A DNA stretch of 64,000 bases from Clostridiales bacterium (GCA_022508305.1 JAFLVM010000001.1:437347-501346), one strand, 5' to 3'; shown: positions 35,367 to 45,501, counted from the stretch's first letter. The notes: generated by a model from the sequence alone, not told the origin. Numbers and translations: made by a program.

Positions 35367-35650
35367 TTATTCTTCTATTTTTTCAAAAATCGCTATTATT
35401 GTAATGCAGTTATTTTCGTCTGCCAAGTTCGTTAAATCCGTGCTTGAGTATAGATCGAACCATCTTCTTGTGTCTGTTAATCCGTCCGACCTACAATGTG
35501 ACCGCCCTCATTTGCGATGTATAGCACTTTGAACGTAACAGGTTTTGGTGCGTCTGGTTGATCGTCGGGAGTCGGCACACAAGCGCAGAACGAAAACAGC
35601 AACGACGCTATAACTAATATTGATAGTAATTTAGAAAATGCTTATTTCAT
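35367..35650 (-). pseudogene. Decayed lipoprotein with a WSDG-type surface repeat
   Basis: The frame starts ATG-AAA-TAA: codon 3 is a stop where a lysine codon would be expected. Reading on gives a lipoprotein signal peptide (SKLLSILVIASLLFSFCAC, lipobox cysteine), PTPDDQPDAPKPVTFKVLY and IANEGGH. The frame is then lost, and a second frame carries SDGLTDTRRWFDLYSSTD followed by CITIIAIFEKIEE and a stop. SDG-x4-R and AIFEK are hallmarks of bacterial surface (InlB-type or WSDG) repeats. At least one nonsense mutation and one internal deletion or frameshift have occurred. It lies downstream of the unknown gene at 35687 in the same AT-rich unit. Confidence 0.7.
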
Positions 35651-35686
35651 TATTATTACGATAAATTGAAATTTATCTGCTGATGA

Positions 35687-36304
35687 TTATTCACATTGTT
35701 CAACAATGATTTGTTTTGTTTCGTCCTTGGGGTCATAAAAATAATACTTTTCATAACCTTCGGATGCGGTTTCTTGGTGGTCGAAAACATACGGAACGCC
35801 ATCAACGATAGGCCAATCCGCATTTTGTATCCATTGTGGACGTCTTTTTTTATATACGAATAATTCCTTTAATTTATTTTTTAGATATTTTATTTTTTGA
35901 TTATCGGGAACGTCAGCAGGTATCGCCAACCACATTTCATAAAGTCTGTCGATATCTATCGTGTCAGCATAACTTGGAAACACAGCATAAAAATCTGACA
36001 ATAGATTCCGCTCAGCGTTAAAGTAGTTCAATTTTTCTTTTCTTCTACGAAAGTAGTTCGCGACAATCCTGTGTACTGCGGTTCGATGTGAAAACTTTGT
36101 AATATCTATTACTGACAACATATTATCTGCATTAATTTTTAGTATCGATTCATCTGGACGTTTTCTGTCCCGAATCAAAATCCTTTGCATAACTATATTG
36201 TTCTTGTATACTTCCCAAAAGTCTTCTGTTGTCATTTCGCCAACAACATACTTTCGCATTATTGCCAAAGCGTTTTTATATTCTTTTCTGTTTTTTAGAA
36301 ACAT
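35687..36304 (-). CDS. Unknown protein of the AT-rich cassette
   Basis: The 205-residue product is soluble, with helical N-terminal EFxxAxxIMRKYVVGEMTTEDFW-like composition and a C-terminal segment WIQNADWPIVDGVPYVFDHQ followed by YYFYDPKDE. I associate this pattern with small uncharacterised Firmicute proteins but know no function. The ATG at 36304 is preferred because GGGG lies six bases upstream; an ATG at 36316 has none. Low G+C and rare codons set it apart from dnaG and the ATPase genes around it. Confidence 0.6.
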   Translation of the reverse strand: MFLKNRKEYKNALAIMRKYVVGEMTTEDFWEVYKNNIVMQRILIRDRKRPDESILKINADNMLSVIDITKFSHRTAVHRIVANYFRRRKEKLNYFNAERNLLSDFYAVFPSYADTIDIDRLYEMWLAIPADVPDNQKIKYLKNKLKELFVYKKRRPQWIQNADWPIVDGVPYVFDHQETASEGYEKYYFYDPKDETKQIIVEQCE

Positions 36305-36349
36305 GTTAATCCCCATTTATTTACGCTAAATTGAAATTTATTCGCTTGA

Positions 36350-36721
36350 TTATCGATTATAATTATTTCGCAAAGTTACAAGGTCGCCGTGCATTAATAA
36401 ACCATTGTCGAACGCTTCCTGCAAACTATAAAAATTGCCATTGTTGTAAGCAGTAAGATGTAACGAAGTTGGATAGTTAAAAGTAACGCCATCAACAGTT
36501 TCAGACGTAAGAACCTGTAAAGCAATTTCGTTAAACATCACGACGTGTGTTCCGTGAAATTCGCCGTAACAAATGAAGTCCACATTCGTTTCTTCGATAT
36601 TACGCAGTTGTGCATAATCAGTGGTTATCTTCGTATGCTCTTTTTCGGAACAAGCAACAAATATGCTTACCACACAAAATAATACAAGTATTATCGATAT
36701 TATTTTTACGGCTTTTCTCAT
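36350..36721 (-). CDS. Small lipoprotein of unknown function
   Basis: The 123-residue product has an N-terminal signal peptide with the lipobox FVAC at Cys24. The mature part contains YGEFHGTHVVMF and NGNFYSLQEAFDNGLL, typical of a family of short lipoproteins from gut Firmicutes without known role. GAGGAC precedes the ATG. It is the first gene of the AT-rich cassette and has its own promoter. Confidence 0.7.
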   Translation of the reverse strand: MRKAVKIISIILVLFCVVSIFVACSEKEHTKITTDYAQLRNIEETNVDFICYGEFHGTHVVMFNEIALQVLTSETVDGVTFNYPTSLHLTAYNNGNFYSLQEAFDNGLLMHGDLVTLRNNYNR

Positions 36722-36767
36722 ATTGTCCTCTGCTAAATTACTGTTTAACTGCTATAATTACTTGTAT

Positions 36768-36796
36768 ATGATAACACAAAAAACCGTCGTTGTAAA
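36768..36796 (-). promoter_or_regulatory. Promoter of the AT-rich cassette
   Basis: The minus strand has TTTACA (36791-36796), a 17-bp spacer and TATCAT (36768-36773), about 40 nt before the lipoprotein start and just past the V-ATPase operon terminator. Confidence 0.6.
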
Positions 36797-36802
36797 TTAT
36801 AG

Positions 36803-36834
36803 AAAAAAACTCCCCTGTGTAGGGGGAGTTTTTT
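36803..36834. terminator. Bidirectional-type terminator after the V-ATPase operon
   Basis: The stem ACTCCCC / GGGGGAGT is flanked by A-runs and T-runs on both sides (AAAAAAACTCCCC ... GGGGAGTTTTTT). It ends the transcript of atpD 13 nt after its stop. Confidence 0.9.
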
Positions 36835-36846
36835 GTATTGTGACGC

Positions 36847-37473
36847 TTAACTATTTAATATATCTTTGACTTTCATGAGGCGTACAGTCGCTGCGCGTTC
36901 GCTTTCGTCAAGTTTCATCTTGATATACTTGATAGTTTCCGTCAGTTGCGGAATCATTATGTTCTCAAGTGCGTTGACGCGGCGCTTATTCTTTTCTATT
37001 TCCTCGGCAAGCATATTGCAGGTCTTTTCCGTTTCGGCAAGCTGCACCAATTTCACAAGCACGGCGGAAATTCCGCGTATGCTGTCATCAAGTTGCTCGG
37101 TAACGGTCAAAAAGCTGTACGGGTACAGGTCACAGCCCGCGCTTTCGGAAATTTGAATAGCGGGCACGTCGATACCCATTACCTTACGCTTAGAGCAGTT
37201 GAGCGTAACCTTCCTTGCGGGCATAAGTATCGCTTCCTCTACCACTCTACCGTCAGTACGGGAGCGGGCGTCGGCAAAAGCGGAAAGGGCAAGACAAAGC
37301 TCCTTTTCCGTAGCGATACGCAGCCGCTTGTTTTCCTCGGCGATGGTTATGAAACGGCGAATCATCTCGTCCGTCTTGTCTTTTAGCAATTTGTGACCAC
37401 GAACGGCGGTTTTCAAGCGCGCTTGAAGGCGCTTCATTTCCATACGCGTGGGGTTGACGTTCATTACAGCCAT
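36847..37473 (-). CDS. ntpD: V-type ATPase subunit D (central stalk)
   Basis: Subunit D forms the rotor shaft with F inside the A3B3 ring. The 208-residue protein begins NVNPTRMEMKRLQARLKTA, the family signature, and consists of two long coiled-coil helices at the ends with a small middle domain. It is the last gene of the operon, starting four bases after the ntpB stop. Confidence 0.94.
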   Translation of the reverse strand: MAVMNVNPTRMEMKRLQARLKTAVRGHKLLKDKTDEMIRRFITIAEENKRLRIATEKELCLALSAFADARSRTDGRVVEEAILMPARKVTLNCSKRKVMGIDVPAIQISESAGCDLYPYSFLTVTEQLDDSIRGISAVLVKLVQLAETEKTCNMLAEEIEKNKRRVNALENIMIPQLTETIKYIKMKLDESERAATVRLMKVKDILNS

Positions 37474-37476
37474 TTT

Positions 37477-38859
37477 CTACTCCGCTGTGCTTGATTTATA
37501 ATGCTTATTCAGCATTTCTTCCGAAATACGCTTGAGTTCGCTGCGCGGCAAAATTGACAATAGTTCCCAACCGAGGTCGAGAGTTTCCTCTATCGTACGG
37601 TTAGTGGTAAAGCCTTGCGCGATGTAGCGTTTTTCAAATTCTGCGGCAAACTTGGCGTACAGCTTGTCAACGTCGGACAATGCCGCTTCGCCCAAAATTG
37701 CCGAAAGTTCCTTAGCTTCCTTGCCTTGCGCGTACGCCGAGAACAGTTGGTTCATGGTGCTTGCGTGGTCTTCGCGCGTCTTGCCCTTGCCGATACCCTT
37801 GTCCTTCAAACGGGAAAGGCTGGGCAGTACGTCAATAGGCGGATTGTAACCGCGCTTGTACAGCTCGCGGGACAAAATAATCTGTCCTTCCGTAATGTAA
37901 CCTGTAAGGTCGGGAATGGGGTGCGTCTTGTCGTCTTCGGGCATAGACAGAATAGGTATTTGCGTGATACTGCCCTTGCAGCCGCTGATACGGCCTGCGC
38001 GTTCGTACATTTGCGCAAGGTCGGTGTACATGTAACCGGGGTAACCGCGGCGACCTGGAACTTCCTTACGGGCGGCGGACGTTTCGCGGAGCGCCTCTGC
38101 GTAGTTGGTGATGTCCGTCAAAATAACCAACACCTGCATACCCTTTTCAAAGGCGAGGTACTCTGCTGCCGTCAATGCCATACGCGGCGTGGAAATACGC
38201 TCGATTGCGGGGTCGTTAGCAAGGTTCATAAACATTACGGTACGCTCAATTGCTCCCGTCTTGTTGAAGTCCTTAATAAAGTAGTCCGCTTCTTCGTAGG
38301 TGATACCTATTGCGCCGAACACTACTGCAAACTTCTCGTCGTTTCCGAGAACTCTTGCCTGACGGGCAATTTGCGCGGCAAGTTGAGCGTGAGGCAAACC
38401 GCTTGCACTAAACACGGGCAGTTTTTGTCCGCGAACGAGGGTGTTAAGTCCGTCGATAGCGGACACGCCAGTTTGAATGAACTCGTTGGGGTAGTCGCGC
38501 GCGTAGGGGTTGATAGGTTGACCGTTGATGTCAAGGCGCATGTCGGCTAATATCGGAGCGCCGCCGTCGATTGGTTCACCCATACCGTTGAAAACTCTAC
38601 CGAGCATATCTTCGGAAACTGCAAGTTCCAAGCTTCTGCCCAAAAAGCGGGCTTTTGCTGTGGAAATCTTGAGTCCTTGCGTGCCTTCGAACAACTGCAC
38701 AAGCGCTCTGTCGCCGTTTACTTCCAGTACCTTACCCTTGCGGATTTCGCCGTTTTCCTGCTTGATTTCCACAAGCTCGTTGTAGCTTACGCCGCTGACG
38801 TGGTCCACAAGCATGAGGGGACCTACGACTTCGCGTATTGTTTTGTATTCCTTAAGCAT
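37477..38859 (-). CDS. ntpB: V-type ATPase subunit B (non-catalytic)
   Basis: Subunit B alternates with A in the head ring and contributes the arginine finger but has no working Walker A. The 460-residue protein starts [18 protein letters not shown] and shows the F1/V1 beta-like core with [20 protein letters not shown] and [16 protein letters not shown]. The start overlaps the end of the A gene by eight bases. Confidence 0.96.
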   Translation of the reverse strand: MLKEYKTIREVVGPLMLVDHVSGVSYNELVEIKQENGEIRKGKVLEVNGDRALVQLFEGTQGLKISTAKARFLGRSLELAVSEDMLGRVFNGMGEPIDGGAPILADMRLDINGQPINPYARDYPNEFIQTGVSAIDGLNTLVRGQKLPVFSASGLPHAQLAAQIARQARVLGNDEKFAVVFGAIGITYEEADYFIKDFNKTGAIERTVMFMNLANDPAIERISTPRMALTAAEYLAFEKGMQVLVILTDITNYAEALRETSAARKEVPGRRGYPGYMYTDLAQMYERAGRISGCKGSITQIPILSMPEDDKTHPIPDLTGYITEGQIILSRELYKRGYNPPIDVLPSLSRLKDKGIGKGKTREDHASTMNQLFSAYAQGKEAKELSAILGEAALSDVDKLYAKFAAEFEKRYIAQGFTTNRTIEETLDLGWELLSILPRSELKRISEEMLNKHYKSSTAE

Positions 38860-40609
38860 TGGCGTCTCCTTTGCTTATTAGCGCTGAAATTTCTTTTTTG
38901 ATATTGCGTTGAATTTCGTCAAAGCGGTCGATATGCGATTCTTCTATGTACTTGCTACGTCCGATTTGTTCGCGAACGGGCAGTACCAACAAATCGTCAA
39001 GCTCTACACCCTTGTCAAGCGCATCCAAAGCCTCGTGATAGAAGCCGAGAATTAGTCTCATCATCTTGTACTGCTTGCTCAAGGACGTGTAAGTGTCAAC
39101 CTCGTGGAAAGCGTTTTGGTGCAAATAGTCCTCGCGAATGGACTTTGCCGTTTCCATAGTGAGTCTGTCGCGGTCACCCAACGCGTCCATACCTACAAGG
39201 CGGACGATTTCGTTGAGTTGGTTTTCTTCCTGCAACACGAAGCTTAGCTCCGTCTTCAACGCGTTGAAGTCATCGGCAACGTTTTCCGAGTAAAAGTCTG
39301 CCAATTTGTCGTCGTACAGAGAGTAACTTGTAAGCCAGTCAATAGCGGGGAAGTGACGGCGGTAAGCAAGGCTTGCGGACAATCCCCAGAATACCTTGAC
39401 AATTCTAAGCGTACCCTGAGAAACAGGTTCGGACAAATCGCCACCCGGAGGAGATACGGCGCCTATTGCCGAAATTGCGCCCACTGTGTCGCCGCTACCG
39501 AGAACTTTCACGATACCTGCGCGCTCGTAGAACTCTGCAATACGGCTGGCAAGGTAGGCAGGATAGCCCTCTTCGCCCGGCATTTCTTCAAGCCGTCCGC
39601 TCATCTCACGCAAAGCCTCTGCCCAACGTGAGGTACTGTCTGCCATGATTGCTACGGTGTAGCCCATGTCGCGGAAGTATTCGGCTATCGTAATACCTGT
39701 GTAGATGCTTGCTTCACGCGCAGCAACGGGCATGTCGCTGGTGTTTGCAATCAAAACGGTACGCTTCATAAGCGGTTCGCCCGTACGCGGGTCTTTCAAT
39801 TCGGGAAATTCGCGCAAAACGTCCGTCATTTCGTTACCGCGTTCGCCGCAACCGACGTACACGATAATGTCCGCGTCCGCCCACTTTGCAAGCTGGTGCT
39901 GAACGACGGTTTTGCCGCTACCGAATGGTCCTGGAACTGCCGCAACACCGCCCTTTGCAATTGGGAACAACGTGTCGATAACGCGTTGACCCGTAACCAT
40001 GGGCAGGTCGGGGGACATTTTGGATTTGTAGGGGCGGCCTTTACGCACGGGCCACTTTTGCAGCATTGTTAGCTCTTTGTCACCCACTTTTGCAATAACA
40101 TCTGCTACGGTGTAATTACCCTCGGAAGAAATGAACGTAACTTTTCCCTCAACGCCAACGGGTACGAGAATCTTGTGCAAGACAACCTGTGTTTCCTGCA
40201 CCGTTCCCAGTACGTCGCCCGGCGTGACGAACTCGCCCACCTGTACGGACGGAACGAAACGCCACTTTTTGTTGCGGTCAAGCGAATTGACCTCAATTCC
40301 GCGACCGATACGGTTGCCTGACACCTGCATAAGCATGTTTAGCGGACGTTGAATACCGTCGAATATGCTTTCGATAAGACCGGGACCCAACTCTACCGAC
40401 AGCGGCGCGCCTGTGGACACTACTTCGTCGCCAACGGTCAGACCGCTGGTTTCTTCGTAGACTTGAATACTTGCCTTGTCGCCTCTAAGCTCGATTACTT
40501 CGCCGATAAGCTTTTTGTCGGAAACCTTGACAACGTCGTACATTTCGACGTCGGCGAGTCCTTCCGCAACGATGAGCGGTCCGCTGACCTTTACTATTTT
40601 TCCAATCAT
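38852..40609 (-). CDS. ntpA: V-type ATPase catalytic subunit A
   Basis: Subunit A hydrolyses or makes ATP. The Walker A loop GPFGSGKT is near residue 230, the [15 protein letters not shown]-like segment reads [17 protein letters not shown], and the family-specific bulge domain lies between about 110 and 190. Length 585 is normal. The ATG overlaps the ntpF stop (ATGA). Confidence 0.97.
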   Translation of the reverse strand: MIGKIVKVSGPLIVAEGLADVEMYDVVKVSDKKLIGEVIELRGDKASIQVYEETSGLTVGDEVVSTGAPLSVELGPGLIESIFDGIQRPLNMLMQVSGNRIGRGIEVNSLDRNKKWRFVPSVQVGEFVTPGDVLGTVQETQVVLHKILVPVGVEGKVTFISSEGNYTVADVIAKVGDKELTMLQKWPVRKGRPYKSKMSPDLPMVTGQRVIDTLFPIAKGGVAAVPGPFGSGKTVVQHQLAKWADADIIVYVGCGERGNEMTDVLREFPELKDPRTGEPLMKRTVLIANTSDMPVAAREASIYTGITIAEYFRDMGYTVAIMADSTSRWAEALREMSGRLEEMPGEEGYPAYLASRIAEFYERAGIVKVLGSGDTVGAISAIGAVSPPGGDLSEPVSQGTLRIVKVFWGLSASLAYRRHFPAIDWLTSYSLYDDKLADFYSENVADDFNALKTELSFVLQEENQLNEIVRLVGMDALGDRDRLTMETAKSIREDYLHQNAFHEVDTYTSLSKQYKMMRLILGFYHEALDALDKGVELDDLLVLPVREQIGRSKYIEESHIDRFDEIQRNIKKEISALISKGDANA

Positions 40610-40938
40610 TGTTTGTCCTCTTTGTTAAATATGATATCTACGCCGATAGCTTTTTCCACGTCGCTCTTGATACCTTGCAATCCAAATCCGCTTGGCGTAG
40701 CCGTTGTTGGAATGGGCACCACCGCGGGGTAGGTTTGCAATTTGGCTTTTGCAAGAGTGTCGGGAATAAGTTCTGCAAGACCTTCCGCAATGAACACTAC
40801 GGCGTAGTTGCCCTGCGAAAGCTTTTTAATTAGACTTTGCGCCTGCTCGGCTGTCGTGGCGTCGAACACTTCCACTCCCACCGCCTTGAACGCAAGCACG
40901 CTGTCTTTATCTCCGATAACTGCAATTTTACTTGGCAT
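40606..40938 (-). CDS. ntpF: V-type ATPase subunit F
   Basis: This 110-residue subunit has a CheY-like fold and completes the rotor shaft with D. The N-terminus [19 protein letters not shown] and the central [13 protein letters not shown] match the family. It overlaps the gene for C at its start and A at its end. Confidence 0.92.
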   Translation of the reverse strand: MPSKIAVIGDKDSVLAFKAVGVEVFDATTAEQAQSLIKKLSQGNYAVVFIAEGLAELIPDTLAKAKLQTYPAVVPIPTTATPSGFGLQGIKSDVEKAIGVDIIFNKEDKQ

Positions 40939-41888
40939 TATTTAATCTTGTCCTTAATCTTTTCTTTGTCAACGCCGTTTTTGACGTCAACGAGTATGCG
41001 GCGGATTTTCTCAGTCTCGTCCACTTTCTTGAAGAAATAGTCGAGAGCGGGTTGAATGGTAAGAAAATCTGCGTACTCGGCGACAAGTCTGTTGCGCCCA
41101 TCACTTTGCTCCTTTTCTGCAAGAGTAAGCGACGTACTGCACAACGCGTAGAATTTGTTGTAATTATTCGGTAAATCTACGCTCTCGCCCTTCCACAAAC
41201 TTAGCAATTTGTTCTTTTTAATACTGCCGCCGTCAATTAACCAGTCTCCGTACTGCTGCTCGTCGTAGCCTGCCTTTTTCAGGCGGTACAAAAGCATTAG
41301 ATTAGCCGTGTTGACCTGCCAATCGAACAGTTTAATTATTAGTCGCGTACTGCTGCGCTTGGCGTACTTCTTCATGTCAAGGAAGCTTGCCTTATCCAGT
41401 AGCTTGTCTATGATTTGCGGGCTGCGATTGCCGTTGGCGTATTCCGAGTCAATTTGGTCGCAGGCAGCAGCCATGTTCTTGCTGAATGACGAATAGTCGT
41501 CGTTATTAAACGCCTCTTGCATTTTTTCTGCGGGGTAGGTAGCCTCGTCGAAGCAGTACGCCGTGTAGTCCTCGCGCGCGTACTTGCCCTTCATGAGGGT
41601 CTTGGCGTTTAGGTAGTCGTACTTGCACAGCAAAAACTTTAGGGCGTTTTTGTCGTAGCACAGCTCTTTGAGAGATGCCATAGCAACGTCCAACTCGGCG
41701 CGCAAAATCTGCTCGTAGTCGTTGGGGTTCGCGACTATCAAGCCGTTTGCGTAGCCGTTTTCCTGAAGAACCCTCAACGCCTCTACAAGCGAGCTGCATT
41801 CGGCAAGCCGCAAAAACTTGTCCGCGCCAAACAGCTTGGTGGAAAGCACGGCTATTCGTCCGTTTGCGTACAATTGATCGCTATTCAT
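40938..41888 (-). CDS. ntpC: V-type ATPase subunit C (d-like rotor cap)
   Basis: The 316-residue all-helical protein belongs to the AhaC/NtpC family, which links the shaft to the membrane c-ring. Recognisable elements are YANGRIAVLSTKL at the N-terminus, LLCKYDYLNAKTLMKG and FDWQVNTANLMLLYRLK. The ATG lies inside the last codons of ntpE (8-bp overlap), and the stop overlaps ntpF. Confidence 0.9.
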   Translation of the reverse strand: MNSDQLYANGRIAVLSTKLFGADKFLRLAECSSLVEALRVLQENGYANGLIVANPNDYEQILRAELDVAMASLKELCYDKNALKFLLCKYDYLNAKTLMKGKYAREDYTAYCFDEATYPAEKMQEAFNNDDYSSFSKNMAAACDQIDSEYANGNRSPQIIDKLLDKASFLDMKKYAKRSSTRLIIKLFDWQVNTANLMLLYRLKKAGYDEQQYGDWLIDGGSIKKNKLLSLWKGESVDLPNNYNKFYALCSTSLTLAEKEQSDGRNRLVAEYADFLTIQPALDYFFKKVDETEKIRRILVDVKNGVDKEKIKDKIK

Positions 41889-42462
41889 TGCCTACTCCCA
41901 ATAACGCCTCGGCAACTTTACCTTCCGTCTGCTCGCGTGTAAATCGTATGACGGAAGCAAGAGTCAAATCCTTGTCGTAGCCTTCGCCTTCCAAAACTAT
42001 TCCGCCGTCAGCTTTTAGGTACTTCTTACCCAATTTAAGCTGCATATCAAAGCCGTTTAACCACGTTTGTGTGACTGATTTCGCGTCAGCTTGCGTCACG
42101 TACACCGTTTCGCCGACTTCCGCGTACTTGTCAATCAGCGTTCCAATCAGCTTGAGGCGGTCGCTTTCACCGAGCTTACAAAGACGCTCGTACGCCAAAC
42201 CGTAGCAACGGGAAATCAGTTGTTGCTTGGTGTTAAGCTTGTACTTCTTGGCGTCCAATTCGGCATTTGCAAGACGGTTACGTTTGCGCTCGGCAACTGT
42301 CAAATCAATACGCTGCTGTAACGCTGCTCTGTCACGCTTGACCGTTTCGTTGGCTTCGTCGAGTATTGCCTTAGCCTGCGTTTCCGCTGCGGACAAAATC
42401 TCGCCACATTTAGCGTCGGCGTCAGATAGAATTTTGTTGATGATGTTTTCTTTACCGTTCAT
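41881..42462 (-). CDS. ntpE: V-type ATPase subunit E (peripheral stalk)
   Basis: The protein (193 residues) has an N-terminal Ala/Glu/Lys-rich helix that pairs with the G/H subunit and a C-terminal globular domain ending near GIVLEGEGYDKDLTLAS. It starts four bases after the ntpK stop. Confidence 0.9.
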   Translation of the reverse strand: MNGKENIINKILSDADAKCGEILSAAETQAKAILDEANETVKRDRAALQQRIDLTVAERKRNRLANAELDAKKYKLNTKQQLISRCYGLAYERLCKLGESDRLKLIGTLIDKYAEVGETVYVTQADAKSVTQTWLNGFDMQLKLGKKYLKADGGIVLEGEGYDKDLTLASVIRFTREQTEGKVAEALLGVGNE

Positions 42463-42466
42463 TCAA

Positions 42467-43039
42467 TTATGCTCCAAAGAACGCAGATACCGTTCTCAGC
42501 GCTCCTTCAATAACTTGAGGCGCTTCGGGCGCGGTGTTAGGATTCGTAATAGCATCAATTGGCATATTGTTGAACATCATGATGGACACAACCAAGCCGA
42601 GCAATGCGTAGAACTCTATCATTGCGGGGAAGATGATGGACTTAGATGCGATTTCGCTCTTCTTGCCGACTGCGATGATTGTGGTAGCAGCCGTGCGACC
42701 TTGAAGGTAAGCGGAAACTGCGCCGCCCAGCATCATGGGAAGGCAAGCCCAAAATACGTTCCAGCCTTGCGCGTTAAGTTGCGCGTAGGTAACTGCAGCG
42801 TTTCCGATATTTGCAGCCGTTGGCAGATAGCTTGCGCCCAAAATTGCAATCAGGAAACCGTAAATACCTTGCGTTGCGGGCAACAGCGAAAGAACGATTA
42901 CCTTGCTGAACTTGGAAGGGTCCTCGCTCAATACGCCTGCGGCAGCCTTACCAGTTGCTTTCAGACCCAAGCCGGATCCGATACCGCAAAGCAGAGCGGT
43001 CAGAACGAGACCAATGATACCTATTGTTAAACCTGTCAT
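42467..43039 (-). CDS. ntpK: V-type ATPase membrane subunit K (duplicated proteolipid)
   Basis: The 190-residue proteolipid has four membrane helices from an internal duplication. Only the second hairpin keeps the ion carboxylate, Glu142 (PAMIEFYALLG). The residues that bind sodium in Enterococcus hirae NtpK have counterparts: Leu53, Thr56 and Gln57 (LLPATQG), Gln113 (YLQG) and Glu142. A sodium-coupled enzyme is therefore inferred. A GGAGG site precedes the ATG, and a 78-bp spacer before it contains the hairpin CAAGAT-atag-AAATCTTG, which may serve to raise expression of this high-copy subunit. Confidence 0.95.
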   Translation of the reverse strand: MTGLTIGIIGLVLTALLCGIGSGLGLKATGKAAAGVLSEDPSKFSKVIVLSLLPATQGIYGFLIAILGASYLPTAANIGNAAVTYAQLNAQGWNVFWACLPMMLGGAVSAYLQGRTAATTIIAVGKKSEIASKSIIFPAMIEFYALLGLVVSIMMFNNMPIDAITNPNTAPEAPQVIEGALRTVSAFFGA

Positions 43040-43117
43040 AAATATTTTCCTCCGTTAGGTTTATATTGATTTTATGAAGTCAAGATTTCTATATCTTGTT
43101 ATTACCTATTACCGTAA

Positions 43118-45139
43118 CTATTTTTTTACCACTTGCCTCATCGGCGAGGTGATGTACGTGTACTTCGTGTCGCTACCAAAGGGCACGAACAAAGCGCCGT
43201 CGCCCGTGTAGAACTTGCCGAAGAACTCAACGTACTGCAATCTTCCGTTGTGAATGTACACGCTCAACACTCCCATCAAAAGATTGAACATATGCGCAAA
43301 TATGAGTACGATTGCCGCAAGCACGTAGCCTACTCCACCGTTGCTCATTACCATGGTTCCAAGCTGGTTTACAACCTGACCCATTATAGCCGAGCTGAGC
43401 ATAAGTCCGAATACGCGAATGTAGCTCATAATGTCGGAAAAATAGTTGATAATTCCGTACGCGCCGCTAAAGCTCTTGATAATCTTGCCCAAGAAGCCCT
43501 TGGTGCCCAAGCCTGCGAACACGATTGCTACCGCAAGCGCGCCGAGACACACGTACAGGCTGACTTTGCTTACCATATCGGGCAAACGCAGCACCTCGTA
43601 GGGTTCGTACGCCGCCATGTCCAAAGCCATGTTGAAGATTGCAAGTATCAAGCTCAAAAATACGATAATCCAAGGGAAATCGCAAAGCCAAGCGGCAAGA
43701 TGTTGCTTGTGTTTGATTTTTACAGCCATGTTGCAGCCGATACCCGCGCAAATATGTACTACACCGAACAGCAGGCTGATAATCATCATGACCATCGGGT
43801 ACTGGCCGGGGTCGGGTATTACGCCGTCGTACAGCGGATAGGAGAAAAAGCTTCCGAACAGCGCGCCAACCAGTACTGCCGAAATTCCGCAAATACCGAA
43901 CAGCTGCAGCATGGTTTTCATGCCCGTTTTCTGCTTGATAACCACTGCCGCGAAAATACCTATGAGCATTAGCAACAAGCCGTAGCCGATGTCCGCAACC
44001 ATAAGTCCGAAAATGATAAAGTAAAATACGGACATTACCGGGTTGGGGTCTATCTCGTGGTAGTCGGGCGCGGAGTAGGAATTTGTGACGAATTCAAACT
44101 GCTGCGTGAGCTTGTTGCTGCGGGTAAGAGTAGGCGCAAATTCGTCGTCGGCTATTTCGTCGAACGTCAGTACCATATTGTCGGAAACGGAGCGTATTGC
44201 CTCTTCCACTACCTGCTCCTTTTCCGCAGGGTAGTAACCCTCCAGTACGAACGTGGAGCTTGTTTTTTGCAAATCGCCGTCGGCAATTAGTTTCTTTTCC
44301 TGTAGTTCCAAATAGTCAACGTACACCTTCCACTGGGGAACGTCGGTGACGTATTGGGCAATCTTGTGGGTGAATTCGGCAAGTTCATCGTCCAAACCGT
44401 TACACTGCCGTTCAATGTCCTCAATCAAAACCTTGGGAAGAACATCGGTTTCGATGTTGCACTTTACAAGTCCAAGCGCAGCCGCTGCCTCAAAGAAATT
44501 CAGTTCGCTGCGGTGAGCAACGACTACGACGAGCGAGGTCGGTTTGCTACTGTCCAAAACCTCACACTCCACTGCTTCAAACTGACAAGTAAGCTTGTTT
44601 AAGTTCGGAAGTTCGCTTGTAGGAATTGTTGAAAGCTGTACTACGGTTGTCGCCGTGTCCGCGTAAAACGTGGTTGGATGCGGCAAGTTTTCGTACAGTG
44701 AGAGTTTGGTTAGCTCCGCCTGCTTTTGAGATTTTGCCGCATTCAGCGCGCCTATTTTTTCCTGTAAGGCGCGTACCTCGTCAATGGAATTTTCTATTGA
44801 CGGGGCGTATTGACCGAAGTTCAACAGACAGTCAAAGTCAATTTCCGTCTTGGGGCGGGCAAAGCTGTTTTTGGCAATGGCAATTTTCTCGTCCTTCTTC
44901 TTGTGGACGAGATTATACGACAAAGCGACTTCGTTGACGTAGCGAATGGCTTCCTCTACGCGGGCAATCTTGGCAATTACCCGTTCGCGCTCGGCAGAAG
45001 CGTCAACGCTTGTGCAGCTGTCAATGTCGGCGCTACGTTTGAGCTGCACCGAACCGCACTTGACTAACGCGTCGTATATATTTTCCTTGTCAACGTCAAG
45101 CGCCAACAAGGTTAGCCTTTTCATCTTTACAATAGCCAT
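43118..45139 (-). CDS. ntpI: V-type ATPase subunit I (a-subunit, stator)
   Basis: The 673-residue protein has an N-terminal cytoplasmic half with coiled coils that contacts the peripheral stalks, and a C-terminal membrane half of seven to eight helices. The conserved arginine that serves the ion path lies in MSYIRVFGLMLSSAIMGQV. The last codons (SPMRQVVKK) overlap a copy of the dispersed repeat found after clpX. Its start shares one base with the preceding stop. Confidence 0.94.
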   Translation of the reverse strand: MAIVKMKRLTLLALDVDKENIYDALVKCGSVQLKRSADIDSCTSVDASAERERVIAKIARVEEAIRYVNEVALSYNLVHKKKDEKIAIAKNSFARPKTEIDFDCLLNFGQYAPSIENSIDEVRALQEKIGALNAAKSQKQAELTKLSLYENLPHPTTFYADTATTVVQLSTIPTSELPNLNKLTCQFEAVECEVLDSSKPTSLVVVVAHRSELNFFEAAAALGLVKCNIETDVLPKVLIEDIERQCNGLDDELAEFTHKIAQYVTDVPQWKVYVDYLELQEKKLIADGDLQKTSSTFVLEGYYPAEKEQVVEEAIRSVSDNMVLTFDEIADDEFAPTLTRSNKLTQQFEFVTNSYSAPDYHEIDPNPVMSVFYFIIFGLMVADIGYGLLLMLIGIFAAVVIKQKTGMKTMLQLFGICGISAVLVGALFGSFFSYPLYDGVIPDPGQYPMVMMIISLLFGVVHICAGIGCNMAVKIKHKQHLAAWLCDFPWIIVFLSLILAIFNMALDMAAYEPYEVLRLPDMVSKVSLYVCLGALAVAIVFAGLGTKGFLGKIIKSFSGAYGIINYFSDIMSYIRVFGLMLSSAIMGQVVNQLGTMVMSNGGVGYVLAAIVLIFAHMFNLLMGVLSVYIHNGRLQYVEFFGKFYTGDGALFVPFGSDTKYTYITSPMRQVVKK

Positions 45140-45444
45140 TACAAGGACTCCAAAATGATTTTAACTGCGCCGTCTACGCGTTTTTCAAGGTTCTTAACTT
45201 CCCCGTCAGTTTTGGCGTTGAGTTCGTCAAGCAACTGCTTTGCTTCGCGTTCCGCCGTAGCGTCGGCGCTGCTTAAGCTTTTGCTGAAATATTCTTTGTT
45301 GTCAACAGACGCTTGTTTTTTGAGCTGCTCGGCTTGCATTTCGGCAGCGGCAACGATTTCGCTCGCCTTTTGCTCGGCGGCTTCGATACGCTTTTTTGCA
45401 ACGTCTTCCGCTTCTAATATGGAATTTACAACTTCTTCTATCAT
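45139..45444 (-). CDS. V-type ATPase subunit G/H (peripheral stalk)
   Basis: This 101-residue protein is one continuous Ala/Glu/Lys-rich helix (ILEAEDVAKKRIEAAEQKAS), the pattern of AhaH/NtpG subunits that pair with subunit E. It is the first gene of the ATPase set, 57 bp after rpiB. Confidence 0.85.
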   Translation of the reverse strand: MIEEVVNSILEAEDVAKKRIEAAEQKASEIVAAAEMQAEQLKKQASVDNKEYFSKSLSSADATAEREAKQLLDELNAKTDGEVKNLEKRVDGAVKIILESL

Positions 45445-45501
45445 GACAAATCCTCACGATTTCAATTACAAAAATTATCTTTTGGTAGGTAACGGTCTTT
45501 T

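Noticed and set aside
37615-38550. 311-codon plus-strand frame opposite ntpB
   Set aside because: Antisense shadow of a highly conserved gene; no ribosome site and no recognisable domain.
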